The notes beneath the pieces are model-generated. The model was not told where the DNA came from. It saw nothing but the letters and a program-made list of their open reading frames with translations, and did no database searches. Made by a program: the position numbers and the translations under genes. From Pseudomonadota bacterium (GTDB taxonomy: Bacteria > Pseudomonadota > Gammaproteobacteria > Xanthomonadales > Xanthomonadaceae), in contig JAEZCF010000084.1 of the NCBI GenBank assembly GCA_023430045.1, positions 1 to 48,321 of the forward strand: a DNA stretch of 48,321 nt, given 5' to 3'. Each line of letters opens with the position of its first letter. The first letter of the stretch is position 1. Positions 17,585 through 27,649 of this stretch are shown in pieces.

Positions 17585-19924
17585 TCATCCGGCGGCCGGG
17601 TCCTGCGCCACCGGCCGCCACGGCACGCGGATCACGCTGTCGGTATGCCAGTCCACCTGCAACGGTGGGCCGGCATCGGCAGCCGATTCATCGCTGACGT
17701 CACCGCCGGTGCCATGGTTCACCTGGTGATTGGCGTCCATCAGCACATCCAGGACCACCATCAGGCGGCTCCCGGCGGCCATCCGTCGCGCGGTCATGCG
17801 GGTGTGATCGAACGGCAGCTGTACCCACTTCCCGGGTTCCAGCAACGTGCGCGTTGTCATGTCGCGCACATGGCTGGCGCGACCGACGTAGTAGGTCAGC
17901 TGCATGACACGGCCATCGCGCATCAACTCGTACAGCGTCACGCTGAAATCGAAGTCGCGCTTGTTGATCCGCACCTTGAGATCGCCTGACATCGTGCCGA
18001 CCACGTCCACCGGTTCGGCGAACGCTTCGCTGACGAAGACCAGACCGGTATCGGCCTGGACCGCTTCACGGATGATGGGGTTGGGGTAGTAGGAATGCCG
18101 CTCCACCTGGCGATCAGCCAGGTCGACTGTCTGGCGGAGATACCGGCCCGGCCCGGATACGTTTCGTTCCAGCAGGTGATACCCGTCCTCCTGGCGCAGC
18201 GATGGATGCAACGCCAGATAGTCCCCGGCAGCGGCCTGCAGCGACGGCGCATGGCCCCAGCGGTCCGCACCCATCAGCTGGTAGTTCACCCGGTCCGCAA
18301 GCAGCGCGGGGCGTGGTGCGCCCCGCAGCACATGATCGAACCACTGGAAGGTGATCCCGGACGTATCGAACTGCGCCGCAGGATCCAGCGCATACCCGCG
18401 CAGTTGCATCAACTTGACCGGAGACTGCGCGCCGGGATGATCGTAGGGTCCGATCAGCAGCGTATGGTCGGCACCGGGCCGGTAATGAAGATGCTGCCTG
18501 AAGTATTCCAGCGCCGATATCTGCCCATCGTCGTAATAGCCGGTGATCGACAGCACGGGAATCGAGATGCCCGCGAAATCCTCCGCATAAGGGACCATGC
18601 GCTGCCAGTAAGCATCGTACGTGGGATGGGACAGCCAACGCTGCAGCCACGGGTTCGGCGTGCCGTCCACCGCGTCGATCTGCCGGTAGGGACGTCCGGA
18701 CAGATACCAGTTCCGTGCCATTGCATTCCATCGTCCGCGCTGGCCGTACGTGTCGTTGTCCAGCAGGCGCGTATTGGCCACATAGAAGGGCCATGCATAG
18801 TTCGCGGTCAGGAAGACGTTGTTCTCCATCGGCAGCCCGAGCCCGGGAACCGCCGCGACATAAGGCGCGATCGCCTTGAGCGCGGGATGGCGGTATTTCG
18901 CTGCCGCCCAGGCGGCGAATCCCGAATAGCTGCCGCCGTACATCACCACGCGCCCGTCGTTCCAGGACTGCCGGCTGATCCAGTCGATGGCTGCGTTGGC
19001 GTCCTCGCCTTCATGCTCATAGGGTGCGATGTCGCCACGCCCCAGCCGCTTGCCACGCGCGTCCACCACTACGCCGACGTAGCCATGCGCGGCGGCCAGC
19101 ATGGCCTCGTTACGATTTCGCGCCGGATCGGTATAGATGGTGAACAGCATGGCGGCTGGACGCCGCTCGTTGAGCGTGCGCGACCGCGCCACATGCGCCG
19201 ACAGTACGATGCCATCGCCCGCCGGAATCATGACCTCGTCATCGACCTGGAAGCGTCGCGCCTCATCCTGGTGTATCAGTGCCGGCGCGATGCTGGTGGT
19301 CGCGCGGTACACCCGCACGAAAGCAGCCTGACGCATCATGTCCAGCGCCGCCCCGCGCGGAATGTGCGTCGCGCCTGCACGGTCGGCAATGGACTGCTGC
19401 AACTGGTCGCCAACCACTGCAGGGTCACCGACGAACCAGTAATGGGTCTGCAGTGCCGAAACATCGTCCATATCCGCGAAGCGTGCGCCGAACGCCGATG
19501 CGTAGGCCTGTGCGAACTCCGTTGCGCCCGACGCCTCTGCTTCGGCGAACAAGGCCCAGGGCATCCAACGCTGGGCAGAGGCACGCTCGCCTTTCGCGGA
19601 GAGTTCGCGGCGCAGCGATTCGATGGAGACCAGTGCTTCGGCGTCGCGTCCTGCAACAAGCTGCGCGTGGCTGCGCTGCGCGAGGCTGAGCTTCTCCACG
19701 GCTGCCGCATCGGCATCCAGCAGGGCCTGCGCCACCTGGGCGAGCGCCGCATCCCTGCGCGCCGGATCCGCAGCCGCCTGTGCGGGCCAGGTGACATCGG
19801 CCCGCTCCAGCGCCATCGCCGGCGGTATCGCGCCGACCAGCATCGAGAGCAGCATGACGAGGCGCACTCCCCACGCCGCCGAGGCCTGGGTGCGCTTTCG
19901 GGTTGCCCGGCAGATCGCGATCAT
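17585..19924 (-). CDS. Exported CocE/NonD-family hydrolase
   Basis: An alpha/beta hydrolase of the X-Pro dipeptidyl-peptidase/CocE superfamily, 779 residues. The N-terminal hydrophobic segment (about 20-38, ending AMALERAD) is a signal peptide, so it acts in the periplasm or outside. The nucleophile motif GGSYSGF places the catalytic Ser at 332; the C-terminal ~200 residues form the jelly-roll typical of the family. Between signal and catalytic domain lies an extra ~180-residue helical region. A strong AAGGAAAGGA site precedes the ATG at 19924. It is divergent from a TonB receptor gene. Substrate could be a proline peptide, a beta-lactam or an ester; the sequence does not decide. Confidence 0.85.
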   Translation of the reverse strand: MIAICRATRKRTQASAAWGVRLVMLLSMLVGAIPPAMALERADVTWPAQAAADPARRDAALAQVAQALLDADAAAVEKLSLAQRSHAQLVAGRDAEALVSIESLRRELSAKGERASAQRWMPWALFAEAEASGATEFAQAYASAFGARFADMDDVSALQTHYWFVGDPAVVGDQLQQSIADRAGATHIPRGAALDMMRQAAFVRVYRATTSIAPALIHQDEARRFQVDDEVMIPAGDGIVLSAHVARSRTLNERRPAAMLFTIYTDPARNRNEAMLAAAHGYVGVVVDARGKRLGRGDIAPYEHEGEDANAAIDWISRQSWNDGRVVMYGGSYSGFAAWAAAKYRHPALKAIAPYVAAVPGLGLPMENNVFLTANYAWPFYVANTRLLDNDTYGQRGRWNAMARNWYLSGRPYRQIDAVDGTPNPWLQRWLSHPTYDAYWQRMVPYAEDFAGISIPVLSITGYYDDGQISALEYFRQHLHYRPGADHTLLIGPYDHPGAQSPVKLMQLRGYALDPAAQFDTSGITFQWFDHVLRGAPRPALLADRVNYQLMGADRWGHAPSLQAAAGDYLALHPSLRQEDGYHLLERNVSGPGRYLRQTVDLADRQVERHSYYPNPIIREAVQADTGLVFVSEAFAEPVDVVGTMSGDLKVRINKRDFDFSVTLYELMRDGRVMQLTYYVGRASHVRDMTTRTLLEPGKWVQLPFDHTRMTARRMAAGSRLMVVLDVLMDANHQVNHGTGGDVSDESAADAGPPLQVDWHTDSVIRVPWRPVAQDPAAG

Positions 19925-20122
19925 CGTCCTTTCCTTCTGACGTGTGCATCGGCAAGCGCCTCAGCTGCCGCATTACAGCGCGCACCGGCGGTGTGTGCAA
20001 TGCACGGGCGACACCGGCGCATTGCGCGGCGCCGCGCACCCTGTTAACTTTCGCCACCGCTGAACGGTTTACAGGACATTCTGACTGTACCCCAGCGTTT
20101 CCCTCACTGCCCAGCCTTCCGC

Positions 20123-22252
20123 ATGCACTTTCATCACCGTCGCGCTCTTCCCCGCCCTGCCCGCCTGCCGCTATATATTGCGGGCGCTCTCCTCTCCGTT
20201 GGCACCGCGCATGCCGATCCGCTCGAACAGGCTACGACCCTGGATCGGGTGGACGTGATTGCAGCCAGTACCACCGAACAGGCACGCATGGCGCTGCAGC
20301 GTGTACCCGGCGCAGGCAACGTGATCGATCTGGCCACCGTGTCGCAGGGGCGCGTCGGTGGCACCGCCGATGTGCTGGCCTACCAGCCGGGTATCAGTGC
20401 GCAGTCGCCCGGCAACGAAGGAACCAAGGTCTCCATCCGCGGTTCCGGCATCAACCGTGGACCGGGCGCCCACGCATCGGGAATCTCGGTGTCGCTGGAT
20501 GGGCTGCCACTCACCGGCGCCGGCGGCACGCCATATGAGCTGCTGGAGCCGTTGTGGCTGTCGCGCGTGGACGTGTTGCGTGGCGCCAACGGTTTCGAAC
20601 GCGGCGCGTTGGCGCTGGGCGGTGCGATCAACTACGTATCGCGCAATGGCCGCGATGCACCCGGCTTCGAACTGCACTATGAGGCCGGCAGCCGCGGGTA
20701 TCAGAAGCGCGGCGTGGGCTACGGCGGCGAACAGGGCGCGCTGGATTACTACATCAACTACACCGAAAGCGAATTCGACGGCTACCAGCACCACGCGTCA
20801 GGTGATGGCACCGGTGCGATGGCCAACGTCGGCTGGCAGATCACTCCGGACCTGCAGACCCGCTTCTTCCTGCGCTATCGCGAAACCAATCACGAAACTC
20901 CCGGTCGCCTGACCCGCACTCAGATCCGCAACGATCCGCGCGCGGCGAATCCGGCCAACCTGGCGATCGATGCCAGGCGGCCGCAGCCAGGCAGCACGTG
21001 GATCGGCAACATGACCACGCTGCAGATCGACGAGGACGCCTCGCTGCAGGCCGGGCTGGTGTATCACCGCTACCCGATGGACCTCAACGAAAGCCTGTAC
21101 CGGCAGCAGCTGGACTATGCCGGCCTCAATGCCACGCTGGACTATCGCCGCAGGCATCCGCTGTTCGGACGCGACAGCGTCACCACCGTCGGCCTGCGCG
21201 TGGCCCATGACCTGGATGCCGACGTACGCGAGACGCTGCGCTTTGCCAGCAACGGCTATCCCGCCGGCACGCATACGCGCGATTTTTCCCACCATGGCAC
21301 CGACAGCACGTTGCACATCGGCAACGATCTGACACTGACCGACGCGCTGCATCTGCAGACCGGACTGGCCGTGGTGCAGACCCGCCGCGATGTGCAAGTC
21401 ACCTGGCCGGCCACGCCGGAACGTCTGCATGGACACGACTGGGACTACGCTCCGAGGGTCGGCTTCACCTGGCAGGCCTCACCGGCGACGCAGTGGTTCG
21501 GCAACCTGAGCCGTTCGGTGGAACCGGGTCATCCCTGGTCGATGATCTGGGGCTCCAACCAGTATTTCCCGGCCGGCAACGGCGCCTCGACGGGGCGCCA
21601 GCGGGCGCCGGTGCCGCTGGCCAACCAGACCGCAACCACGCTGGAACTCGGCGCGCGTGGTGAGGCGCGCATCGGTCGCTGGGAACTGACCGGCTACCGC
21701 GGGTATGTCCGCCATGAACTGCTGAGCGTCGAACTGATGCCGGTACCGAACCTGTTCATCGCCGAGAACAATGCCAGCCCTACCGTGCATCAAGGTGTGG
21801 AAGCTGGGCTGGACAGCACCCTGTGGCAGGGTGGCCGCAGTCGCCTGTCGTTGCGGCAGGCCTACACCTTCAGCGACTTCCGTTATCGCCACGACGACCG
21901 GTTCGATGACAACCGTCTGCCAGGACTCCCGAAGCATTACTACCAGGGCGAGCTGCGCTACGATCATGCCGCAGGCTTCTACGCCGCGCTGAACACCGAG
22001 TACGCTTCGAAGATGTTCGTGGACTACGCCAACAGCTTCAGCGCCGACAGCCATCTCATCTTCGGCAGCCGCCTGGGTTTCGACGCACCCAGCGGTCGCT
22101 GGCAGGGCTGGCTGGAACTGCGCAACATCGGTGACAGGCACTACGCGGCTACCGTGACCCCCGGCTATGACGATGCCGGCCAGGACGTGGCCCGTTCGAC
22201 GCCGGGCGAAGGCTTCGGTGTCTATGCCGGGTTCCGCATCCGCAGCTGGTAA
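20123..22252 (+). CDS. TonB-dependent receptor (FecA-like)
   Basis: Outer-membrane gated transporter, 709 residues. A signal peptide (about 1-31, ending GTAHADP) is followed by a TonB-box-like stretch (TLDRVDVIAAS), a plug domain (about 45-155, with VLAYQPGISAQ, KVSIRGSGI and VDVLRGANGFERGALALGG), and a 22-strand-type barrel ending in the aromatic terminus VYAGFRIRSW. The plug resembles that of siderophore receptors of the FecA type, but the ligand is unknown. No Fur-like or sigma/anti-sigma genes are adjacent. Divergent from the CocE-type hydrolase across 198 bp, so the two may share control. Confidence 0.9.
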   Translation: MHFHHRRALPRPARLPLYIAGALLSVGTAHADPLEQATTLDRVDVIAASTTEQARMALQRVPGAGNVIDLATVSQGRVGGTADVLAYQPGISAQSPGNEGTKVSIRGSGINRGPGAHASGISVSLDGLPLTGAGGTPYELLEPLWLSRVDVLRGANGFERGALALGGAINYVSRNGRDAPGFELHYEAGSRGYQKRGVGYGGEQGALDYYINYTESEFDGYQHHASGDGTGAMANVGWQITPDLQTRFFLRYRETNHETPGRLTRTQIRNDPRAANPANLAIDARRPQPGSTWIGNMTTLQIDEDASLQAGLVYHRYPMDLNESLYRQQLDYAGLNATLDYRRRHPLFGRDSVTTVGLRVAHDLDADVRETLRFASNGYPAGTHTRDFSHHGTDSTLHIGNDLTLTDALHLQTGLAVVQTRRDVQVTWPATPERLHGHDWDYAPRVGFTWQASPATQWFGNLSRSVEPGHPWSMIWGSNQYFPAGNGASTGRQRAPVPLANQTATTLELGARGEARIGRWELTGYRGYVRHELLSVELMPVPNLFIAENNASPTVHQGVEAGLDSTLWQGGRSRLSLRQAYTFSDFRYRHDDRFDDNRLPGLPKHYYQGELRYDHAAGFYAALNTEYASKMFVDYANSFSADSHLIFGSRLGFDAPSGRWQGWLELRNIGDRHYAATVTPGYDDAGQDVARSTPGEGFGVYAGFRIRSW

Positions 22253-22271
22253 CCCCGGACGGCGGTGACCG

Positions 22272-22299
22272 GGACCGGCCGATGGCCAGCTCCCGGTCC
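22272..22299. terminator. Possible bidirectional hairpin between convergent genes
   Basis: A 7-base inverted repeat (22272-22278 GGACCGG with 22293-22299 CCGGTCC, 14-base loop) lies between the converging ends of the TonB receptor and the GH92 gene. No T-run follows on either side, so it is only a weak candidate. Confidence 0.3.
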
Positions 22300-22330
22300 A
22301 CCTCTGCGTGCACCGCGCAGCCGCGTGTCC

Positions 22331-24715
22331 TCACCGGGGACCATACGACGGCGGAACGTCGCTCGCGCCCCATGCTTCGTTCTTCGCGGCGCCCAGCGTG
22401 AACTCCAGCGTGCCACCGCGTTCGATGAAGCGTGCCGGCAGCCAGCTCTGGTCGCTGCTCCTGCCATCCACCCGCAGCGCCTGCACATACGGTGCGTCCA
22501 TCGCCGCGCCCTCGGCAGTGACCACGATCTTCGCGCCGGGCCGTTCGATGACTGCCTGCGGGAACAACGGGCTGCCGATCACCAGATCGGCACGGCCGGG
22601 ATACAGCGGATACAGGCCCAGCGCGGACCACACATACCAGGACGACATCTGGCCGAGATCATCATTGCCGGGCATGCCTTCCGGTGCGTTGGTCCAGATC
22701 TGCCGCATCGCCTGGCGCACGGTTTCCTGGGTCTTCCACGGCTGGCCGACGAAGTTGTACAGCCATGGCGAGGCGATCGAGGGTTCATTGTCCAGTTCGG
22801 CGTGCAGCGGACCGGATTTCGTGACCGCCCAGTCGCCGTTGTCCTTGCGGAAGAACGCATCCAGCCGCGTGATGGTTGACTGCCGTCCGCCCAGCACATC
22901 GACCAGCCCGGCCGGATCGAACGGCACCATCCACAGATACTGCGCGCCTGATCCCTCCACGAATTCGTCATCGGAAGCGGGATCGAATGCAGCCCAGCTG
23001 CCATCCGCATTGCGCGGCTGGATGTAACCACCGTGGGCGGTGGCCTGGGGGTTGAACAGATTGCGCCAGCCGCCGGAACGCGCGCGGAACTGCTTTGCGC
23101 CCTCCATGTCGCCGGCCGCCGATGCCAGTTCGGACAGGCCGAAATCCGCAGCAGCCATTTCCAGCGTATCCGCCGCACTGCCCCAGCCCGGCGCGCCCAC
23201 CGGCATGTAGCCGAGCTTCAACCACTGGTCCAGCCCCGGACGCTGGCCTACGCACAGCACGGGACAGCCGCGGCGGCTGAGATCACGCTCGGTGGGTACC
23301 GTGGCGGCCTGTTTCAGCGACGCATAGGCACGCCGCAGATCGAACGCGCGTCCACCAAAGGCATGGATCGCCGCAACCGAAGGCGGTGACGGATCGCCGT
23401 TCATCACCCCGGTTGCGCCGGTCAGATGGGTCCAGCGGTCCCATACGCCACCATTCTGGTCGGCCTGGTTGAGCAGCGACTGCGCGATGTCCGAACCCAC
23501 CTGCGGCTGCAGCAGAGTCACAAGCTGCAGCTGTGAACGGTACACATCCCAACCGGAATAGTTTGCGTACTGTGCACGCTGTCCCTTGGCCAGGCGATGC
23601 ACCTGACCATCGATTCCGCGGTAACGCCCGTCGCCATCGCTGAACAGGTTGGGTGCCAACAGGGAGTGATACAGCGCGGTATAGAACACGGTGCGCTCAT
23701 CCGGCGTGCCGCCGCTGATGCGCACCTGCCCGAGCGCCTTGTTCCACTGCGACCGCGTATCCGCCTGCACCTTCTGCAACGAGGTGCCGGCCGGTGCCTC
23801 ATCGCGCAGGTTCGCGCGCGCTCCCGCTTCATCCACGTAGGAGATGCCGATGCGCGCGGTGACCACCGGACTGGCCTTGGCGTCGAAGCTGATCCATCCG
23901 CCGGCGCCCTTGCCTGCAGGCGGGTGGCCCTTGCTGCCATAGGTGGTGCCACCACCGCCTTCGCTCGCAGCGGGCTGCACATCGGCGTCCTTCCAGGTAC
24001 CGCCCACCTGGAATGGCTGGTCGAATTCGGCGACGAAGTGCAGGGTGTAGTAACTCTCGCGGCGATCCTCGGCCAGGTACCCGCAGAAGTTGCCGCTGGT
24101 CACCGAGCCGCGCACGGTGCGCGTGGCCGCGTCGATCACGATGTGCGAATCGCTGCTGCCCACTTCACTGTCGGACGTACGAAACAGCAGATTGGCCGGC
24201 TTGTCGGCCGGAAACCGGAACTGTCCGACCGCCGCGCGCGACGTGGCACCCAGGCCGACCGTGACCCCATTGTCGAGCGTGACCGTGTACGCGCCGGGAC
24301 TGGCCTGCTCCTGGCGATGGTCCAGCAGACTGGTATACCGCATACCGGCATCCAACGACGAAGGCGATATCTCCACCGGCAGCGTGACAGGCATGATCGG
24401 TACATCGCCGCTGGCACCGGTGCAGCCGGTCCCGTTTACATGGGTGAGGCTGAAACCGCGCACGCCGTTGGATCGCCACTCATAGCCGCCGGGTGCTGCG
24501 ATGGGAAAACGCTTGCCCGGCAGCGGTGTCATTTCCGGACTGAAGGCGACCATGCCGAAAGGCACCGAGGGGCCCGGATAGACGTTGCCGGCATTGGTGG
24601 TGCCGATGAACGGGTTGACCTCGGCCGCCAGGTCGGCGGGCGCGGCGACCGCGTGCAGCGAGGCCGGCAACAGGGCCAGCGCGGTGGATGCAGCAACCAG
24701 CAACGAACGGGACAT
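22331..24715 (-). CDS. GH92-family alpha-mannosidase, exported
   Basis: Calcium-dependent inverting exo-alpha-mannosidase family that trims mannose from N-glycans. The 794 residues start with a signal peptide (MSRSLLVAASTALALLPASLHAVAAPA). Next comes the N-terminal beta domain (VNPFIGTTNAGNVYPGPSVPFGM and TGASGDVPIMP), then the (alpha/alpha)6 catalytic domain with the family hallmark GNDDLGQMSSWYVWSALGLYP. The ATG at 24715 has an AAGGGAG site; an upstream in-frame ATG at 24838 would run through REP sequence. With the neighbouring peptidase and receptors it suggests scavenging of glycoprotein. The linkage it cuts (alpha-1,2, -1,3 or other) cannot be read from sequence. Confidence 0.93.
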   Translation of the reverse strand: MSRSLLVAASTALALLPASLHAVAAPADLAAEVNPFIGTTNAGNVYPGPSVPFGMVAFSPEMTPLPGKRFPIAAPGGYEWRSNGVRGFSLTHVNGTGCTGASGDVPIMPVTLPVEISPSSLDAGMRYTSLLDHRQEQASPGAYTVTLDNGVTVGLGATSRAAVGQFRFPADKPANLLFRTSDSEVGSSDSHIVIDAATRTVRGSVTSGNFCGYLAEDRRESYYTLHFVAEFDQPFQVGGTWKDADVQPAASEGGGGTTYGSKGHPPAGKGAGGWISFDAKASPVVTARIGISYVDEAGARANLRDEAPAGTSLQKVQADTRSQWNKALGQVRISGGTPDERTVFYTALYHSLLAPNLFSDGDGRYRGIDGQVHRLAKGQRAQYANYSGWDVYRSQLQLVTLLQPQVGSDIAQSLLNQADQNGGVWDRWTHLTGATGVMNGDPSPPSVAAIHAFGGRAFDLRRAYASLKQAATVPTERDLSRRGCPVLCVGQRPGLDQWLKLGYMPVGAPGWGSAADTLEMAAADFGLSELASAAGDMEGAKQFRARSGGWRNLFNPQATAHGGYIQPRNADGSWAAFDPASDDEFVEGSGAQYLWMVPFDPAGLVDVLGGRQSTITRLDAFFRKDNGDWAVTKSGPLHAELDNEPSIASPWLYNFVGQPWKTQETVRQAMRQIWTNAPEGMPGNDDLGQMSSWYVWSALGLYPLYPGRADLVIGSPLFPQAVIERPGAKIVVTAEGAAMDAPYVQALRVDGRSSDQSWLPARFIERGGTLEFTLGAAKNEAWGASDVPPSYGPR

Positions 24716-24817
24716 CGTGGGCTCCCTTGCAGTGGGTGGCGCGCGGACGCGCCTTTCAGCCTTCAGGGTAGTACGAGTCGCAGTCCGGGTGCACGCCACG
24801 ATGACAACGCCAGTAAC

Positions 24818-24986
24818 GTGGGGCGCGGGCTCTGCCACGCTGCGCGGTGAGTCTCAGCCGGGCAGAGCCCGGCTCTACGAAGCCGCGGACGTAGAGCGGG
24901 GCTCTGCCCCGCTGCGCGATGAGGTTCCAGGCCGGGCAGAGCCCGGCTCTACGTGAGCTGCTCAGCCGGGCAGAGCCCGGCTCTAC
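24818..24986. repeat. SMAG/REP array with two REPIN-like pairs
   Basis: A decayed forward unit (24818-24841) pairs with an inverted unit (24856-24878). A good forward GCGGGG-armed unit (24891-24913) pairs with an inverted GCCGGGC-armed unit (24930-24952) across a linker that begins GCGCG. A further inverted unit lies at 24964-24986. The array fills the 286-bp gap between the start of the GH92 gene and the end of the S9 peptidase gene, together with whatever promoter drives the GH92 gene. Confidence 0.9.
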
Positions 24987-25001
24987 GGGCGGGCGTTGCG
25001 G

Positions 25002-27464
25002 TCAGCGTGCGTTCTTCACGTACGTGTCGAACCACGCGAGCATTTCCTGCACCAGCGTTTCGTTGGACTCGAGCGCGGTATACCAGTGCGGCTCGTTGGG
25101 CAGCATCACCAGGCGGGTGATGCCGCCGTTGCCACGGATGGCCTGGTACAACTTGCGCGACTGGAACGGTTCGGTCCCCGGATTGGCATCGTCCTCGCCA
25201 TGGACCAGCAGCAGCGGCAGCTTGATCCGGTCGGCGTAGAAGAATGGCGATGCCTTCAGGTACACGTCCTGTGCCTGCCACACCGAGCGCCGCTCGTTCT
25301 GGAACCCGAACGGAGTAAATGTCTTGTTGTAGGAGCCACTGGTGGCGACGCCAGCCTTGAACAGATCGGTATGCGCGATCAGGTTGGCGGTCATCAGACC
25401 GCCGTGGCTGTGCCCGGTAACACCGACCCGGTTGCGGTCCACCACGTCCATTTCAACGGCCTTGTCTACGGCGGCCCGCGCATCGGCTTCCAGTTGCTCA
25501 AGATACGTGTCGTAGGCGGTTTTCGGGTCGCCGACGATCGGGAACGACGCATTGTCGATGATCGCGTAGCCAGCCAGCAGCATCAGCCGGTACGGTGCCA
25601 GCCGGGTGAACGTCTGCTGCGAACCGGACACCTGTCCTGCCTGCGCGGCGCTGGCGAAGTCTGCCGGATAGGCATACAGGATGGCAGGCACGCGCTGGCC
25701 TTTCCGGTAGCCCGGCGGCGTGTACAGGGTGAACGACAGATCCACGCCATCGGCACGCTTGTAGGTGACCAGCTGTTTCTTGATCTGGCGTACTTCCGGG
25801 GTGGGATCGACCAGCCGGGTGAGCGCGGTCGAGGTGGATGCGAACTGCGCTTCGCCCTGGGCAGCGGCAGGCACGGCAACGCCCTGCACGCGGACGAAGG
25901 CGTTCGGTGGATCCATCACCGACTGGTGCCAGGTGAGATAGCGGCCGGGCGCGGCGGTGAATCCGAGGAACTGCTCGTAGGCGTCGGCATCACTGCGGAA
26001 CAGCCGCTCGGTCTTCAGCGTCTGCATGTCCAACCGGTCCAGGAACGGGCGGTCGCCCTGCGGCGAGGCGCCCTGCCCGCGCAGGAACACGAAACGACCT
26101 TCCTGGCGCACCACCGGCGCGCCGTTGGGCAGACGGGTATGCACCAGGTTGCCGGGGTTGGCGTACAGCTCGTCGCTGGAAAGATCCCACAGCAGGCGTC
26201 CTTCCTTGCCCGGCTGGTCCACATCCACGATGCGCGTCTGCTGCCAGTGGCGGTTCTCGTCTTCCTCGAAAAGAAACGCCACGTCCGGCTGCGCGGTCCA
26301 CGCGATACCATCGAAGCGCTGCGCGGTGCGTGCGATCTCGGTGGGCTTCCCTTTGAAGGGCGCCGCGAGCATCAACACCCGATCGCGGTGCGGCACGTCC
26401 ACCTTCAGGTCGCCCTTGTCCAGCGCTTCGGCGAACACCAGCGTGGCCGCTTCGGTGGCGCGCCAGTCGAAATCACGGGGACCCTCCGGCACCCCATGCA
26501 CCGGCACGCGCTCGGCCAGCGGCAGGCTCGCCACCGCCGTGCTGCGGCCCGTGCCAAGGTCCAGCACCGCGATATCGTGCGCGAAGCGCTGGTAGGTGAC
26601 CGCGTGGGAGAACGGCGGCTTCAGCGTCTCGACCAGCGCATGCACGCCGTCCGGCGCGGCATTGACGTCGTTGTACAGCGCCGGGGCCCCGACCCTGCGC
26701 AGCGCGCCAGACACTGCATCCACCACCGCAAGCTGCGATGCGCCGTAGTAGGCGAACAGCGCTTCATCATGCGTGCTGGCCAGCGTATCGCGTGTTTCGT
26801 ACGTGCTGCTTTCGCCACCGCCGCCAAGCGATTCCTGCGTGTCCGGACCGGTCGGGACACCCGCATTGGAAGGCGCCGGGCCCTGGTCGGCCGGCACCAG
26901 CTTCACCAGCAGCGCCTGGCTGCCACCCAGCCACTGCACGGTATTGCCGAAGATCGGGTTGAGCTGGACGCCGGGAATCTGCCTGACCTGGCCGCTGCCG
27001 GCATCGCCCACCCACAGCTGGACGGACGTATCGACCACGTTCTGGAAAGCGAAATGCGCGCCGTCGGCCGACCATTGCGCGGGCCCCGCACACCCCTGTG
27101 GAAGGTCGACGCGGGTTGGCGTGCCGCTGTCGATATCCACGAGCGTGAAGTCACCCACGCAGGGCGGAATGCCGTAACCGCCGGAGGTATCGTGCCGGCT
27201 GCGGTTCTTCGGCTCCAGCCTCACGCCGGCCAGCTTCAGATAAGGCTGCGCCACCCGCGCGATGGACGGATAGGTCTGGTTGGTGGTCAGCAACAGTCGC
27301 CTGCCACTGGGATCCACGCTCGGCAGTGGCGGCGGCGGTGCCTTCAGCACTTTGAGCAGCTGTTCCGGTGGCCGGGTGTAATCGGCCTGTGCCGGCGTTG
27401 CGGCCAACAGCCCCAGGGCAGCGACGGCGATGACCGGCGCCAGCATGGAATGACGGACGAGCAT
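25002..27464 (-). CDS. Exported S9-family (prolyl oligopeptidase-type) peptidase
   Basis: Serine peptidase, 820 residues. A signal peptide (about 1-25, ending ATPAQADY) directs it to the periplasm. An N-terminal beta-propeller-like region (about 40-550) is followed by an alpha/beta-hydrolase domain. The nucleophile lies in GHSHGG at Ser686; HGEDDANPG probably supplies the Asp, and the PNEPHWY segment close to the C-terminus the His. The SHG rather than SYG elbow resembles glutamyl- or acylaminoacyl-type members. The ATG at 27464 has an AAGGGGAT site; a longer frame upstream overlaps the divergent gene and is rejected. Likely scavenges peptides along with the neighbouring exported hydrolases. 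Confidence 0.93.
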   Translation of the reverse strand: MLVRHSMLAPVIAVAALGLLAATPAQADYTRPPEQLLKVLKAPPPPLPSVDPSGRRLLLTTNQTYPSIARVAQPYLKLAGVRLEPKNRSRHDTSGGYGIPPCVGDFTLVDIDSGTPTRVDLPQGCAGPAQWSADGAHFAFQNVVDTSVQLWVGDAGSGQVRQIPGVQLNPIFGNTVQWLGGSQALLVKLVPADQGPAPSNAGVPTGPDTQESLGGGGESSTYETRDTLASTHDEALFAYYGASQLAVVDAVSGALRRVGAPALYNDVNAAPDGVHALVETLKPPFSHAVTYQRFAHDIAVLDLGTGRSTAVASLPLAERVPVHGVPEGPRDFDWRATEAATLVFAEALDKGDLKVDVPHRDRVLMLAAPFKGKPTEIARTAQRFDGIAWTAQPDVAFLFEEDENRHWQQTRIVDVDQPGKEGRLLWDLSSDELYANPGNLVHTRLPNGAPVVRQEGRFVFLRGQGASPQGDRPFLDRLDMQTLKTERLFRSDADAYEQFLGFTAAPGRYLTWHQSVMDPPNAFVRVQGVAVPAAAQGEAQFASTSTALTRLVDPTPEVRQIKKQLVTYKRADGVDLSFTLYTPPGYRKGQRVPAILYAYPADFASAAQAGQVSGSQQTFTRLAPYRLMLLAGYAIIDNASFPIVGDPKTAYDTYLEQLEADARAAVDKAVEMDVVDRNRVGVTGHSHGGLMTANLIAHTDLFKAGVATSGSYNKTFTPFGFQNERRSVWQAQDVYLKASPFFYADRIKLPLLLVHGEDDANPGTEPFQSRKLYQAIRGNGGITRLVMLPNEPHWYTALESNETLVQEMLAWFDTYVKNAR

Positions 27465-27649
27465 CGTGATCCCCTTGCGAAGGTGGGTGCCGGCATCCGG
27501 TGGCGGCGCGGCCTGGACGCGAACATAGCACCGGCGGCGCCCGCCCGTATGGGCCGGAAGTGTGGGCCCGCGTCGGCGGGACCGTACTTTCACGCTGCCG
27601 CGCGGTCCGGCTGCCGATAGTAGCGGCACCGTCCGCCATGCAGTGCCCC

